From Cymbidium sinense (lineage: Eukaryota; Streptophyta; Magnoliopsida; Asparagales; Orchidaceae), in assembly GCA_021442155.1 (NCBI GenBank), contig CM038214.1:312511001-312575000 (forward strand): DNA of 64,000 nucleotides, given 5' to 3'. How positions within the stretch are numbered: position 1 is the stretch's first letter; each line of letters starts with the position of its first letter. The notes below the pieces were generated by a model, which worked only from the letters and a program-made list of their open reading frames with translations, had not been told where the DNA came from and searched no databases. Shown in pieces: positions 40,131 to 51,974 of the stretch. A program made the translations under genes and the position numbers.

Positions 40131-40422
40131 CCAATAATGGTGAGAACTTTTGTGCAAGAACATCACAGTCAACCGGGCTAGATCTAAGTGGAGGTGAAGG
40201 CGGAGGTGACGATTATCATAGTCGTGGTGGGAGATCTAGAGGTGGTGGTAGATATGGAGGTAGTGGTCAGAGCAGTGGTGGTTATGGAGGTGGGAGGAGC
40301 GACGAAGGTTACAGTTATGGTGGTGGAAGAGGGAGAGATCGGGGATATGATTGTGGATCCTGTATTCGAGAGGCTGGGGTTGTTCTGATGGGAACTCGAG
40401 AAACTGAAGAACGATCGATCCT
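40131..40422 (+). pseudogene. GRP fragment copy 6: coding end without 3' UTR
   Basis: Starts near the shared 5' junction (CCCAATAATGGTGAGAAC, a changed version of AAGAATGGGCAGAAC). It runs through the Gly-rich tail to GAACTGAAGAACGATCGATC-type sequence just after the stop region, then passes straight into CTAAAAACCTAAG array text. The whole 3' UTR and poly(A) found in copies 2, 5, 7-11 are absent, so a deletion or recombination joined the array here. A 66-codon open frame over it is out of the GRP frame. Confidence 0.8.
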
Positions 40423-42398
40423 AAAAACCTAAGAACCTAAACCTAAACTAAATAAAACCTAAAAATAAAATAGTTAAAGAAACCTAAACCTAAATAAATA
40501 AAATAAAATAAAAACCTAAACCAAAACCTAAACTTAAACCTAAACCTAAAAATAAAAAATAAAAAATAAAAACTAAAATAAACTAAAATAAATAAAAACC
40601 AAAACTAAACTAAAAAAGAAAATAAACTTAAAAAACCCTCAATAAAATAAAATAAACCTGAAATAAGATAAAATAAAATTTAAATAAAAACCTAAACCTA
40701 AAAAAATAAACCTAAAAATAAAACTTAAAAATAATTAAAAAATAAAACCTAAACCATAAATTAAAAAAAACCTAAACCTAAAATAAATAAGGTAAAATAA
40801 ACATAAACCTAAACTAAAATAAACTAAACTAAAATAAATAAAACCTAAACCTAAAACTAAATTAAACTAAACCTAAATCCTAAACAAAATAAATTAAAAT
40901 AAACTAAAAATAAACCTAAACATAAACTAAATATTAAAACTTAAAATAAACCTAAAATTAAAACACAAAACCTAAACCTAAAAATAAAAAAAAGCCTAAA
41001 CATAAACCTAAAAATAAAAAATAAAATCTAAACCTAAAAAATAAGATAAAAATAAAACTAAACTAAAAAATAAACATAAACCTAAACCAAAACCTAAAAA
41101 ATAAAGTGAAATAAAAAATTTAAACTTAAATAAATATAAATAAATAAACTAAATAAAATAAAAATAAACCTAAATAAAATAAAATAATATAAATAAAAAA
41201 AATAATAAACTAAATAAACTTAAACTTATGGGTTTTTTATTTTTTAAAAATCTATACTAGCCCTAAACCCTAAACCCTAAATCCTAAACCTGACCCTAAA
41301 CCCTAAATACCCTAAACCCTACTACATAACCACTGACCTACTAACCTAAACTATATATAAAAATATAAAACCCTAACTAAACCCTAAACCCTAAAGGCAA
41401 AACCCTAAACCCTGACCATACCCTAAACCCTAACCTACCCTAGCCTAAAAGCTAAAACCTAAACATAAACTAAATAAAACCTAGATTAAATAAATTAAAA
41501 CCAACAAAAAATAAAAATAAAATAAATTTAAAACATAAACTAAAGCCTGACGCTAAACCTAAACCTAAAAGAAAATAAAATAAAAAAAATAAATTAAAAT
41601 AGAATAAATTAAAACCTAAACTAAACTAAAAATTAAAAACCTAAATATAATTAAAATTAAAATAAAATAAACATAAAATAAAATAAAATAAAACAAAATA
41701 AAACCTAAACCTAAAACTAAAAGAAAAACCTAAACCCTAAACTAACAAAACCTTAAACCTAAAATAAAATAAAATAAACCTAAACTAAACTAAAATAAAT
41801 AAACCTAAACCAAACATAAAATAAACTAAATCTAAAAATATAATATAATAAAATAAACTAAAATAAACATAAACTTAATTTAAAAATAAAACCTAAAATA
41901 AAATGTAAAATCAAACCTGAAATAAAATAAAATCTAAACCTAAAACTAAACTAAAATAAACTAAACCTAGAAAATAAACTAAAAATAAATCATATGCTAA
42001 AATAAATAAACTTAAAATAAATAAACTAAACTAAATAAAAATAAAAAATAAACCAAAATAAATATAAAAAATAAACTAAATAAAGAAAAAATAAACTAAA
42101 TAAAACTAAACCTACTGGTTTACTTAATTTTTTAAAAAAAAACCATAAACCCTATATCCTAAAACCTAAACCCTAAACCCTAAACCATAAAATACACTAA
42201 ACCCTAAACCCTAAAAGCATAAACTCTAAAACCCTTAACCCTAAACCTTAAACCCTAAACCTTAAACCTTAAACCCTAAACCCTAACCCTAAACCCTAAA
42301 TCCCAAACCCTAAACCTAAACTTAAAGTTACTAAATAAATTAAAAAGTAAACCTAAACCCTAAAACCTAAAAAACCTAAATTTAAACCTAAATCCTAA
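40423..42398 (+). repeat. Composite telomere-like array, segment 7
   Basis: A-rich and telomere-like phases with a degenerate landmark near 41223 and a clear one near 42111. Around 41290-41460 the telomere units are more irregular (CTACTACATAACCACTGACC). The GRP preamble precedes 42399. Confidence 0.8.
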
Positions 42399-42890
42399 GA
42401 ATGAGCAGAACCTTGACGACATTAATATCACCATCAACTAGGCTCAGTCTAGATCTAGAGGTGGAGGTGAAAGCAGATGCGGTCGTTATCGTAGTGGTGG
42501 TGGGGGATCTAGACGTACTAGTGGAAATGGAGGTGGTGGTCAGAGCAGTGGTGGTTATGGAAGCGGGAGGAGCGACGAAGGTTACAACCATGGTGGTGGC
42601 AGAGGGAGAGATCGGGTATATGATGGTGGATCCTGCTACTCAAGAGGTCGAGGTAGTTCTGATGTGAACTGGAGAAACTGAAGAACGATCAATTCGATCT
42701 GCTGCTTATGAAACTATGTCTTTATAGTAGAGACAGTTCTAGTTATCTAGGGTTTTTGATTTGCTCTATGCATGCTCATTTTTTATCTATGTTGCCACTT
42801 ATGTCTTAGAAAACTGGGTGTGTTACCTGGTTGATGAAATCGAGAAGAAGAAATGTTGAATTTAAATTTGTTCTCTGTTAAAAAAAATCA
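42399..42890 (+). pseudogene. GRP fragment copy 7: full-length module
   Basis: Coding part at about 42399-42680: NEQNLDDINITIN, then a TAG where NQAQSR has Gln, then a Gly/Arg/Ser-rich tail. It ends in VNWRN followed by TGA, which is the ancestral C-terminus. The 3' UTR runs to about 42881 with the words CTGCTTATGAAACTATGTC, TATCTAGGGTTTTTGATTTG and GAAGAAATGTTGAATTTAAA, then an A run. Plant GRPs of this type bind RNA in nucleus and cytoplasm and act in stress and clock responses. This copy has no RRM core and is not expressed as protein. Open frames of 88 (+) and 67 (-) codons are shadows. Confidence 0.85.
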
Positions 42891-42943
42891 AAAATTCTAA
42901 ACTTTTAAATAAAACCCAAAACTTAAACCTAAAACCTAAAACC
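42891..42943 (+). repeat. Short telomere-like link
   Basis: The standard text that follows a GRP poly(A) (TCAAAAATTCTAAAC, then AAACCTAAAACC), cut off by LINE-a. Confidence 0.7.
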
Positions 42944-44076
42944 AATAATTTGCTAGAGCTTTTTGCTATGTTGACTGAACCTTTGTTGATCATTTTGGAT
43001 TGGACTTTTTGGTTTCTAGTGGTTGGTAGCTACCTTTGGCCCCCATTTTTGTGGTTATTTTATCTTTTGGTGATTTGTATTGGTTGTAGCTTATGCTTGC
43101 TTCAATTGATGGTTTCATTTCTGAGCTATTTAGACATTTATGGTTGTACACCCTAGTTTGGCTTGGTGACTGCTTATTGTTGGGAATTTGGCTTGAGGGC
43201 TCCTATCTTGGTTTTGTTGGTTGTTTCTCAATTAGTTGGAATAGGTCTAGTGCTTGCGGATGGTTGATTCTGGTTTTCCCTGGTTTGGAGCTTCGATGGG
43301 TATTTGGTTAATGGCTTTTGTTGGTGTTCTGACTTTGTTCTAACCTCTCTTTGGGTTATTGTGATTAGTCAGTTGTGGCTTTTGTTTGGTGGTTTGGCTT
43401 TTAGTTGGTTGCTTGTCAGTTTCTTATTATTTAATGGTGCTGGATCTAGAACTCTATGGAAGGCTGGCCTTGGTTGTCTGCTTGTATTAGGTATGTTGGC
43501 TATGATAGCTTTGATGTTACTTAGTTCTTCTCTCTGGTTGGTAGCATTACATATGATTGTAACCCTTCTTTATGAAGTTTGGATGCTCATATGTATTGTT
43601 TCCCCTTGAGATGATCCTAACTAAGCTTGATCCTTCTCTTTCTAAGCTCTCTCCTTTTCCTCTCTTTATCCTTATCATTTTTTGCTATGACATTTTTCCT
43701 TTGTAGTGTTCTGAAGATTTCTTTTACAGGTTGGAACTTTACAGAGGGAATGGCCATTGCTCAATCAACCCAAGTAATGTTGCTGTGGATCTTGCTTATC
43801 TTGGTTTCTCAAATGAATCATGAACTACTGCTAACTCATCCTTTTAATATTTTTGGGATTTGTTTGTATTACTCTGTGTCTTTTTCTCATATGCTTTTTA
43901 GGCATTATATTTGCTCTTTAATTTTCTTTTCTTTTTCTAATGTACTTAGATGGGGGTTTAGCTTTATAGGTTACATGTAGCTCTAAGAGTAGTACAATTT
44001 TAGAGCTTTACCCCTTTTAACGATATTGTACATTTTCTTTTTATGGTAATAAAATTCTAACTTTCCCAAGAAAACA
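42944..44076 (+). mobile_element. LINE-a copy 1: 3'-end retroelement, 1.1 kb
   Basis: T/G-rich sequence from TTTGCTAGAGC to an end of TTATGGTAATAAAATTC followed by TAACTTTCCCAAGAAAAC. The last 560 bases are collinear with the ends of LINE-1 and LINE-b: GTTGGCTATGATNG, then GTAACCCTTCTTNNGAAG, then GGATGCTCATAT, a pyrimidine tract, TTACAGGTT, a TTTATCCCCTTTAAGGA-like string and AATAAA. It is read as a 5'-truncated L1-type 3' end. The open frames of 68-117 codons are T-rich and hydrophobic and have no family match. It is duplicated at 56066-57197. Confidence 0.7.
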
Positions 44077-44449
44077 ACCTTAAACCCTAAACCCTAAACC
44101 TAAACCCTAAACCTAAACCCTAAACCCTAAACCCTAAACCCTAAACCCTAAACCCTAAACCCAAAACACTAAACCCAAAACCCTAAACCCTAAACTCTAA
44201 AACCCTAAATGAACCCTAAACCCTAAACCTACTAAACCCTAAATGCTAAACCCTAAACCCTAAACCCTAAAACCTAAAACCTAAAACTAAAATCCTAAAC
44301 CCTAGACCCTAAACCCTAAACCCTAACCCTAAACCCTAAACCCTAAACCACAAACCTTTAACCTAAACCTAAAGTAACTAAATAAATTAAAATATAAACC
44401 TAAACCCTAAACCCTAATAAACCTAAACCTAAACCTAAACCTAAACATT
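44077..44449 (+). repeat. Telomere-like array, segment 8, with a perfect CCCTAAA run
   Basis: Contains one of the cleanest telomere-type runs in the window: seven perfect units in a row at 44114-44162. It ends with the GRP preamble (AAAGTAACTAAATAAATT) and CTAAACATTAAGAATGGGC. Confidence 0.8.
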
Positions 44450-44933
44450 AAGAATGGGCAGAACCTTGACGGTAGGAACATCACCGTCAACCAGGCTTAG
44501 TCTAGATCTGGTGGTGGAGGCGAAGGCGAAGGCAACAATTATTGCAGTGGTGGTGGGGGATCTAGAGGTGCTGGTGGTAGTAGCAGTGGTGGTTATGGAG
44601 GTGGGAGGTGCGAGGGAAGTTACTGTCGGGGTAGTGGCGGAGGGAGAGATCGGGGATATGATGGTGGATCCGCAACTCGAGAGGCCGGGGTGGTTATGAT
44701 GGGAACTCGAGAAATTGAAGAACGTTCGATCTGATCTGCTACTTATGGAACTATGTCCTTACAATAGAGACGATTCTAGTTATCAAAGGTTTTTATTTGC
44801 ATTATGTGTGCTAATTTTTTATCCATGTCTTTGCTTATGTCCAAGAAAATTTGGTGTGTTACTTGGTTGATGAAACAAAAAAGTACAAATGTTGAATCTA
44901 AGTTTATTCTCTATAAAAAAAACCAAAAATCAT
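44450..44933 (+). pseudogene. GRP fragment copy 8: full-length module
   Basis: NGQNLDGRNITVNQA, then TAG in place of the second Gln of NQAQSR, then a Gly-rich tail with an in-frame deletion relative to copy 11. After GGSATRE the frame shifts. The 3' UTR runs to about 44917, then the A run. It corresponds to copy 10 in the next higher-order unit (offset about 13.1 kb). An 81-codon open frame is in the wrong frame. Confidence 0.85.
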
Positions 44934-46301
44934 ATACCCTAAACCTACAACCATAAACACCAAACCCTAAACCCCAAAACCTTAAACCCTAAACCTAAAC
45001 CCTAAACTCTAAACCCTAAAATGCTAAAGTGTAAACCTAAACCACCTAAACCTGCTCCACCCTAAAACCTATAACCCTAAATGGTAAACCCCAACCCCAA
45101 ATCCCACCCACCCAAACCCTAAAAACCCACAAACCCAAAAATCTAAACCAAAATTAAATAAAACCTAAAATTAAATAAATAAAAACCTATTCTAAATAAA
45201 ATAAAACCTACTAAACCTAAACCTAAACTAAACCTAAAATAAAATAAAATGCAAATTAAATTAAAATAAAATAAATAAAAATCTAAATTAAACTAAAATA
45301 TAAAATAAGCCTAAGAATAAAAATCTAAAATAAAATAAAAACTAAACATAAAACAAAAATAAAATAATCCTAAAATATAATTAAAATTAAAACCTAAGCC
45401 TAAGAAATTAACCTTAAAATAAAACTTAAACCCTAAATAAAAAAATCTAAGCAAAAATAAAAATAAAATAAACTTAAACCAAAACTAAGATAAACTAAAC
45501 TAAAATAAATAAAACCTAAACCTAAACCTAATCTAAATAAAATAAAATAAACTAAATAAACTAAATAAACCTAAACCTGCCAGTTTATTTAATTTTAAAA
45601 AAAAACCATAAGCCCTAAATCCTAAACTCTAAACTAAAACCCTACCTGTAATCCTAAACCCTAAACCCCAAACCCTAGGCCTAAAAAAACCCTAAACCAT
45701 AAATCATAAACCATGAACTGAGCACTAAACCACTAAAGCATAACTAACTGAGCCCTAAACCACAAACCCTGATCACTAAACTTACCAAACTCCAGACCAT
45801 AAACCTAAACCTATGACTAAAATAAAAATAAACCCACCCTAAAAAAAAAATTAAAATAAAACTTAAATGTAAAATAAAATAAAATAAAACTTAAACTAAA
45901 TAAATACACTAAACTAAATAAAATGAAAAATTAAAAATTAAAATAAAAAGATAAACTAAAATAAAGAAAATAAATTAAATAAACTAAATAAACTACTGGG
46001 TTTACTAATTTAAAAACCATAAACCTAAATCCTAAATGACCTCAACTCTACCCTAAACCTCTAATCCTAAATCTTCCCTAAAATCCTAAACCCTAAACCC
46101 TAAACCATAACCATAAACCATAAACCCTAAAACATAAACCCTAAACCCTAAACCCTAAACCACTAAACCACCCACAACCCTAAACCACTAAACCTAAACT
46201 AACCCCACCTCCAAACCTAAACGTAAACCTAAAGTAACTAAATAAATTAAAAAATAAACTCAAACCTTAAAACCTAATTAACTTAAACTTAAACCTAAAC
46301 C
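44934..46301 (+). repeat. Composite telomere-like array, segment 9
   Basis: Telomere-like and A-rich phases, with landmarks near 45576 and 45992. Irregular patches at 45040-45140 and 45640-45800 have CCCACCC, CCTGATC and GAGCCC words. The GRP preamble runs to 46301. Confidence 0.8.
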
Positions 46302-46310
46302 CTAAGAATG
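46302..46310 (+). repeat. LINE-b copy 1, 5' target-site duplication
   Basis: CTAAGAATG at the 5' edge of LINE-b is repeated at 47599-47607 directly after the element's A-rich tail. The uninterrupted GRP junction in other copies has this sequence once, so this is a genuine target-site duplication and fixes the insertion point. Confidence 0.85.
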
Positions 46311-47598
46311 ATATCTCCTTCTGATAGAGGTCAGGATTATTTCTGGTTGGTACTGCTAAGCTTTGGATGACCTCTGGTTTTGGAGGCTCTCTCCTCTTGT
46401 TGGTCTCCAGTTGTGTTTGTTTTAGTATGGCCTGGTGATTAGCAGGCTTGGGAGCTTGCTTGTTTGGCTTTTTTCCCTAGCCTATTTTTTTCCTGTGAGG
46501 GTTTATTGGTTGGTGGTTGCTTGATGGCTGCAATTTTATCTAGCCTTTTGCTTTTGGTTTTGGCTATCTGGCATCGTGATTATTGGTTGGGCCTGGTTGT
46601 GGGCTTTGTTCCCTCCTAGGCTGAGTTACAGTCTCTGGAGCCGTTACCTTCCATCTATTTTTTGTTTTCCTTTTATGGTGATTTTTTTTAAAAGTTTGTT
46701 CTATGGTGTTTTCCTATTGGACGGATGGCCCATTGGCTTGTTGTTTCTTTCTATTATGGGATGAACCTGTATGTGGTTTTGTCTATTCTTGGGCCTATTA
46801 TTATTTCTACTGATTCCTGCTGCTATGGTTGGCTGGGTAGCCCTAATGGCTGGCTGTAGCTGTGCTTTTGGTTGTTGGATCTGCAAAATTTTTGGTTATT
46901 TACCTTTGATCTATATTTATTTTGGGTGGCTTTGACTGTGGCTATTTCTTGGCTACTATCTTATTAGGTTGGTTTCTTTGCTCTGGTTTGGTTAGATGTT
47001 TTGCTGGTTAGTTGCCTATTTAATCCTGATGATAGATACTGGAACATGGCTAGCTCTAAGCTGTTGGCTATTTGGTCTAATTGAGGTTAGTTGGCTATGA
47101 TGGCTGGGATGTTTCCCATATTATCCTTTTGGCTAGTATCACCATATGTGATTGTAACCCTTCTTCCGAAGGTGGATGCTCACATATCTTGTTTCTCTTT
47201 GAGATGAATGTGACTAAGCCAGAGCCTTATCAAAGATTTTTATCACTTTTTTTCCTTTTGTGTACTTAGCTTGTCCTTATTTCTAGATGTTAATCTCTAT
47301 CTTATGTTCTTTGCAGGTTTGTGGCAGGTTTTGGGGCTGTAGGTGGTTAGTGCTTCTCTTAGAAGATTTCAGGATATAAATGGCTTTGGCTGCCATTATT
47401 GGAATTTTTTATTATTTCTTTCTTAGTTTTAGTCTTTTCTTTATTTTTCTTTAGTTTTCTTATAATAGCTAGGGGATTGATCTCTTTAGGCTAATTGTAG
47501 CTTTTTAAGCAGTAGTTTAGAGATTTATCCCCCTTAAGGACCTTGTATCCCTATCTTTTTGGCAATAAAATTCTCCCACTTTAGATTTTAAAGAAACT
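46311..47598 (+). mobile_element. LINE-b copy 1: 3'-end retroelement, 1.29 kb
   Basis: Begins ATATCTCCTTCTGAT and ends GGCAATAAAATTCTCCC followed by an A-rich tail (TTTTAAAGAAA). It is flanked by the 9-10 base duplication CTAAGAATG(G). The 3' half is collinear with LINE-1 and LINE-a: GTTGGCTATGATGG, GTAACCCTTCTTC, GGATGCTCACATAT, TTTGCAGGTT, TTTATCCCCCTTAAGGACC and an AATAAA signal. It lacks ORF2, so it is a 5'-truncated insert or a non-autonomous derivative. It interrupts GRP copy 9 at the array/GRP junction. Confidence 0.85.
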
Positions 47599-48091
47599 CT
47601 AAGAATGGGCAGAACTTTAATGGCATGAATATCACCGTTAACTAGGCTTATTCTAGATCTGGCGGTGGAGGCGAAGGCTGAGGCGGCGATTATCGCAGTG
47701 GTGGTGGGGGATCTGGAGGTGTTGTTGGATATGGAGGTGGTGGTTAGAGCAATGGTGCTTATAGAGGTGGGAGGAGTGATGGAGGTTACACCGTGGTGGT
47801 GGCGGAGGGAGAGATCTGGGATATGATGATGGATCTCACTACTCGAGAGGCCGGGGTGGTTTTGATGGGAATAGGAGAAACTAAAAATTAGTCGATTCGA
47901 TCTGTTGCTTATGGAACTGTGTCTTTACAGTAGAGATAGTGCTAGTTATCTTGGGTTTTTGATTTAGTCTATGCGTGCTCATTTTTTATCTATGTCATCT
48001 CTTGTGTCTTAGAAAACTTGGTGTGTTACTTGGTTGTTGAATTCAAAAAGAACAAATGCTAAATCTGAATTTGTTTTCTATTAAAAAAAAA
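47599..48091 (+). pseudogene. GRP fragment copy 9, split at its 5' edge by LINE-b
   Basis: The copy restarts with the duplicated target (CTAAGAATGGGCAGAAC). The GRP frame has CAG to TAG changes in NQAQSR, and indels break the Gly-rich part. The 3' UTR runs to about 48081, then the A run. It pairs with copy 11 (offset about 12.81 kb). Confidence 0.85.
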
Positions 48092-49000
48092 CCAAAAACC
48101 CTAAATCCTAAATTAAAACTTGAACTCTAAACCTAAAACCTCAACTATAAACACTAAACCTTAAACCCCAAACCTAAACCTAAACCCCAAATCCACAAAA
48201 CACTAAACCTAAACCAGCCCTAAACCCAAAAAGAAAAACATTAAACCCTAAACACTAAACCCCGCACCCCAAACCCTAAACCTTAAACTAACTCTAAACC
48301 CTAAAACCAAAACCCTAAACCCTAAAAAGATAAAAAGCTATACCCAAACTAAATAAAACCTAAAAATAAAATAAATAAATAAAAGCTATAATCATATTGG
48401 AACAAAAATATAATATAAAATAATAACAAAAACTAAAACCTAAACCTAAACCTATAACCTAAAAGAGAAATATAATAAAAAAATAAAAAAGCTAAGATAA
48501 AATAAATAAAAAACCTAAACTAAACTAAAAGAAATAAAAACCTAAATAAAATAAAACTAAACCTAAAATAAAAATGAACAAAATAGATAAAATAAAATTA
48601 AATAAAACCTAAACCTAAAAAATAAACCTAAAAATAAATTAAAAATAAAACCTAAATCCTAAACTAAAAAAAACCTAAACCTAAAATAAAAATAAAATAA
48701 ACCTACACCTAAACCTAAACTAAATAAAATAAAATAAACTTAAAATAAACCTAAACTTAAACTAAAAAATAAAACCAAAAAGTAAACCTAAAATAGAAAC
48801 CTAAAACCTAAACTTAAAAAAATAAAATAAAAACCTACACCTAAACTTAAAATAAAATGACCTAAAATAAAATAAAAAATAAAATAAAAAGCTAAAGGAA
48901 ACTGACCAATGTAAATCTAAAAATAAACTAAAATAAAACCTACTAAAGATAAATAAATAAAATAAAGATAATAAATAATAGATAATAAAGATAAACTATG
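48092..49000 (+). repeat. Composite telomere-like array, segment 10
   Basis: Normal array text, telomere-like first and A-rich later. From about 48890 G begins to appear at A positions (GCTAAAGGAAACTGACC, AAAGATAA). Confidence 0.75.
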
Positions 49001-49440
49001 CACTACTGCCGTTTTGCTTGATTTTAGATCAAAAGATTAAAGAAAGAAACCCTGACCTGGCTAGGCCATGAGCCCTGAGCATGACCCTAGGCCTGACCCT
49101 GGGCCTAAGACTTAGACAGCCATGGGCCCTAGGCCCTGAGGCTGATGACCTGGGCCACAAGGCCCAGGCCCTATGGGCCACTGAGCCTTAGGCCACTGGG
49201 CCACTGGATCGTTAAACCATGGGCCATATCTGGGCCACTGAGCCATGGGCTAAGGCCTAGTTCTAGGCCACAGGCCCTGGGCCTGAGCTAGGAACCCTGA
49301 CCTAATCCTAGGCCCAAACTCAAGCCAAGATCCTAAGACCATAAAGGCATAAAATCCACTTGTAAAACTGAGCTGAGTAAGAATAAAATAAAGATAGATC
49401 TTAAAATAAACTGAGCCTAAACCTAAAATAGATAAAATAG
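49001..49440 (+). repeat. G-enriched patch of the array
   Basis: The spacing and C/T backbone of CCCTAAA and CCATAAAC persist, but many A positions are G: CCCTGAG, CCCTGGG, CCATGGGCC, GGGCCACTGAGCC. A degenerate landmark (TGCCGTTTTGCTTGATTTT) lies near 49010. No coding signal. Either the DNA carries clustered A-to-G change or the bases are miscalled; nanopore callers are known to misread CCCTAA repeats as CCCTGG. Confidence 0.65.
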
Positions 49441-51206
49441 AAAAAGACTAAACTAAAGATAAAATAAATAAAACCTAAAGTAAATAAAATAACCTAAAAA
49501 TAGACAAACCTAAAATAAAATAAAATAAACCTAGATAAATAAAACTAAATAAAAAAATACCTAAAAATAAACCAAAAATAAAACTAAGAATAAATAAAAG
49601 TAACATTTAAACTAAAAAAACCTAAAAAATAAAATAAACAAAATAAAATAAACCTAAACCTATAAATATAAACTAAACAAAAAATAAAGCAAACCTAAAC
49701 CTAAATATACTAAACCTAAACCTAAACCTAAACTAAATAAAATAAAATAAACTAAAAATAAACCTAAGCCTAAACTAAAAATTAAAACCTACAAAAAATG
49801 TAAAATAACAACCTAAAACCTAAATTTAAAAAAATATAATAAAAACGTAAACATAAATCAAAACCTATAAAAAAAAATAAATATAAAACTAAACTAAAAA
49901 ATAAACCTAAACATAAACTTAAATCTAAAAAATAAACTAAAATAAAAAATAAACTAAAATAAATAAACTGATTAAATAAAAATAAAAATATTCCTAAATA
50001 TAAATAAAAAATAAAATAAGCTAAATCAAATAAAAAATAAACTAATTAAACTAAATAAACCTAAATCTACTGATTTACTTAATTTTTTTTTAAAAAAAAA
50101 ATCTAAACCATAAACTAAAAAATAAAATCAAAAAATAAACCTAAGAATAAAAAACCTAAATAAAATAAAAACTAAACATAAAATTAAAATAAAATTAACC
50201 TAAAATAAACATAAAATAAAATAAAATAAAATTAAATAAAATCTAAACTAAAAATAAAACCTAAAAATAAATAAATAAAACCTAATTCACACTAAAACAT
50301 AAACCTAAAATACAAATGAAATAAACAAAATAAAACAAACCTAAACCTAAACTAAATAAAATAAAATAAACTAAAATAAACCAAAATCTAAACTAAAAAT
50401 AAACCTAAAAAATAAACCTAAAATAAAACCTAAACCTAACATAAAATTAAATAAAACCTAAACCTAAACCTAAAAAAATAAAAATAAAATAAAATAAAAC
50501 TCAACTAAAGAGATAAAGCCTAAAACTAAAAAAATAAATTAAAATAAGTAATCTAAAATAAATAAAATTTAAAAATAAACATAAATAAAAAATAAAATAA
50601 AAATAAAAATAAATAATAAATAAACTAAATAAAACTAAACCTATGGTTGACTTTTTAAAACACTACCTAAGCTGACCTACCCTAACCCTAAACCCTAAAT
50701 CCTAGCCAAATAAAGCCCAAGGCCAAAATCCTGATCCTGACCCTGATCCTAAGATGGGTGAGCCCTAGGCCCTAAACCCTAAGACCTAAACTTAAAACCT
50801 AAACATAGTGATTAAACCTAAAATAAAATATATAAAACCTAAACATAAATAAAATAAGAAAATCAAATAAAACTTAACCTAAACTAAACTAAACTAAAAT
50901 AAATAAATTAATATGCTAAAATAAAATAAATCAAAACCTAAACTAGGCTTAAAATTAAAATAAACCTATGATAAAAACCTAAAATAAACCAAATAAACCA
51001 AAATAAAATATAAAACTAAATAAAATAAACCTAAATAAAAACTTAAATAAAAACCTAAACCTAAAAAAAAATAAAATAAAACAAAGAAAACCTAAAGCTA
51101 AACTAAAATAATAACCTTATAAATAAAATTAACCTACCATAAACTAAATAAATAAAATAAACTAAAAATAAACCTAAACTAAACTAAAATGAAACCTAAA
51201 GTAAAC
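49441..51206 (+). repeat. Composite telomere-like array, segment 11
   Basis: Largely normal array with a landmark near 50067 and a degenerate one near 50641. A second, smaller G-enriched patch spans about 50690-50820 (CCTGATCCTGACCCTG, GATGGGTGAGCCC). Confidence 0.75.
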
Positions 51207-51974
51207 CTAAAATAAAAACCTAGAGATGTAAAAAAAATAAATTAAAACTAAACTGGACACAAAAATAAAAAAAATAAATGACATAAAAATAAAATAAAAT
51301 AAAACTAATCTAGAAATAAAAACATGCACTAAACATGAGCCTAGAGATAAACTAAGATGAAAACCTAAACTAAGATAAAATAAACTAAAGTAAATAAAAT
51401 AAAAACAGACATAAAAAAATATAAAATAAACTAAATAAGCTTGACTGATGGTTTGCTTATTTTTTTTAAAGACCCTAAATGGTGAGCCACACAAGCTAAA
51501 TCTTAACTAAACAGGACCTAAAATAAAACACTAGATCCTAAGCCTTAGGCCCTAAACTAACCCTAGGCTGAGCCCTAGGCTCCTACAAACCTAGGCCCTG
51601 GGCCCTAACCTAACAGGCTTTAGATCCTGGCTAACCATGAGCCCTAAACCAGGCCACACAGAGCTGGGCCACAACAGGCTGGGCCACAGGCCACAGTAAT
51701 CTGGGCGTGACCCTGGCCTATCTGCGGGTGTCTCACATGACCCTGATCTGGGCTCTCTAGGCCCTACTTAGGCCTAGGCCCTGGGCCTGAGCCCTGAGCG
51801 CAAGCCACACCTGGGCCCCCAGGCCACAGCCTGAGGCCACTGTGGCCCAAGGCACAGGCCATGGGCCCTACTACTGGGCTGAACCCTGAGCTGAGCCAGT
51901 ATGCCTGAGCCTGGGCTAAACCCTGGGCACCCAGCCCGGCCCTGGGCTCTGGGCCACTAAACCTAAACCCCACT
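51207..51974 (+). repeat. Second long G-enriched patch, up to LINE-2
   Basis: Begins with scattered G in A-rich text (CTAGAGATG, AACATGAGCC) and includes a degenerate landmark at 51440 (TGACTGATGGTTTGCTTATTT). From 51480 it becomes dense GGGCC/CCCTGAG/CTGGGCCAC text. It ends exactly where LINE-2 begins. Open frames of 95 and 69 codons on the minus strand are low-complexity artefacts. Confidence 0.65.

Noticed and set aside
51764..51973. A 69-codon open frame on the minus strand rich in Gly, Pro and Ala
   Set aside because: It is a translation of the GGGCC-type low-complexity patch, which may itself be miscalled sequence.
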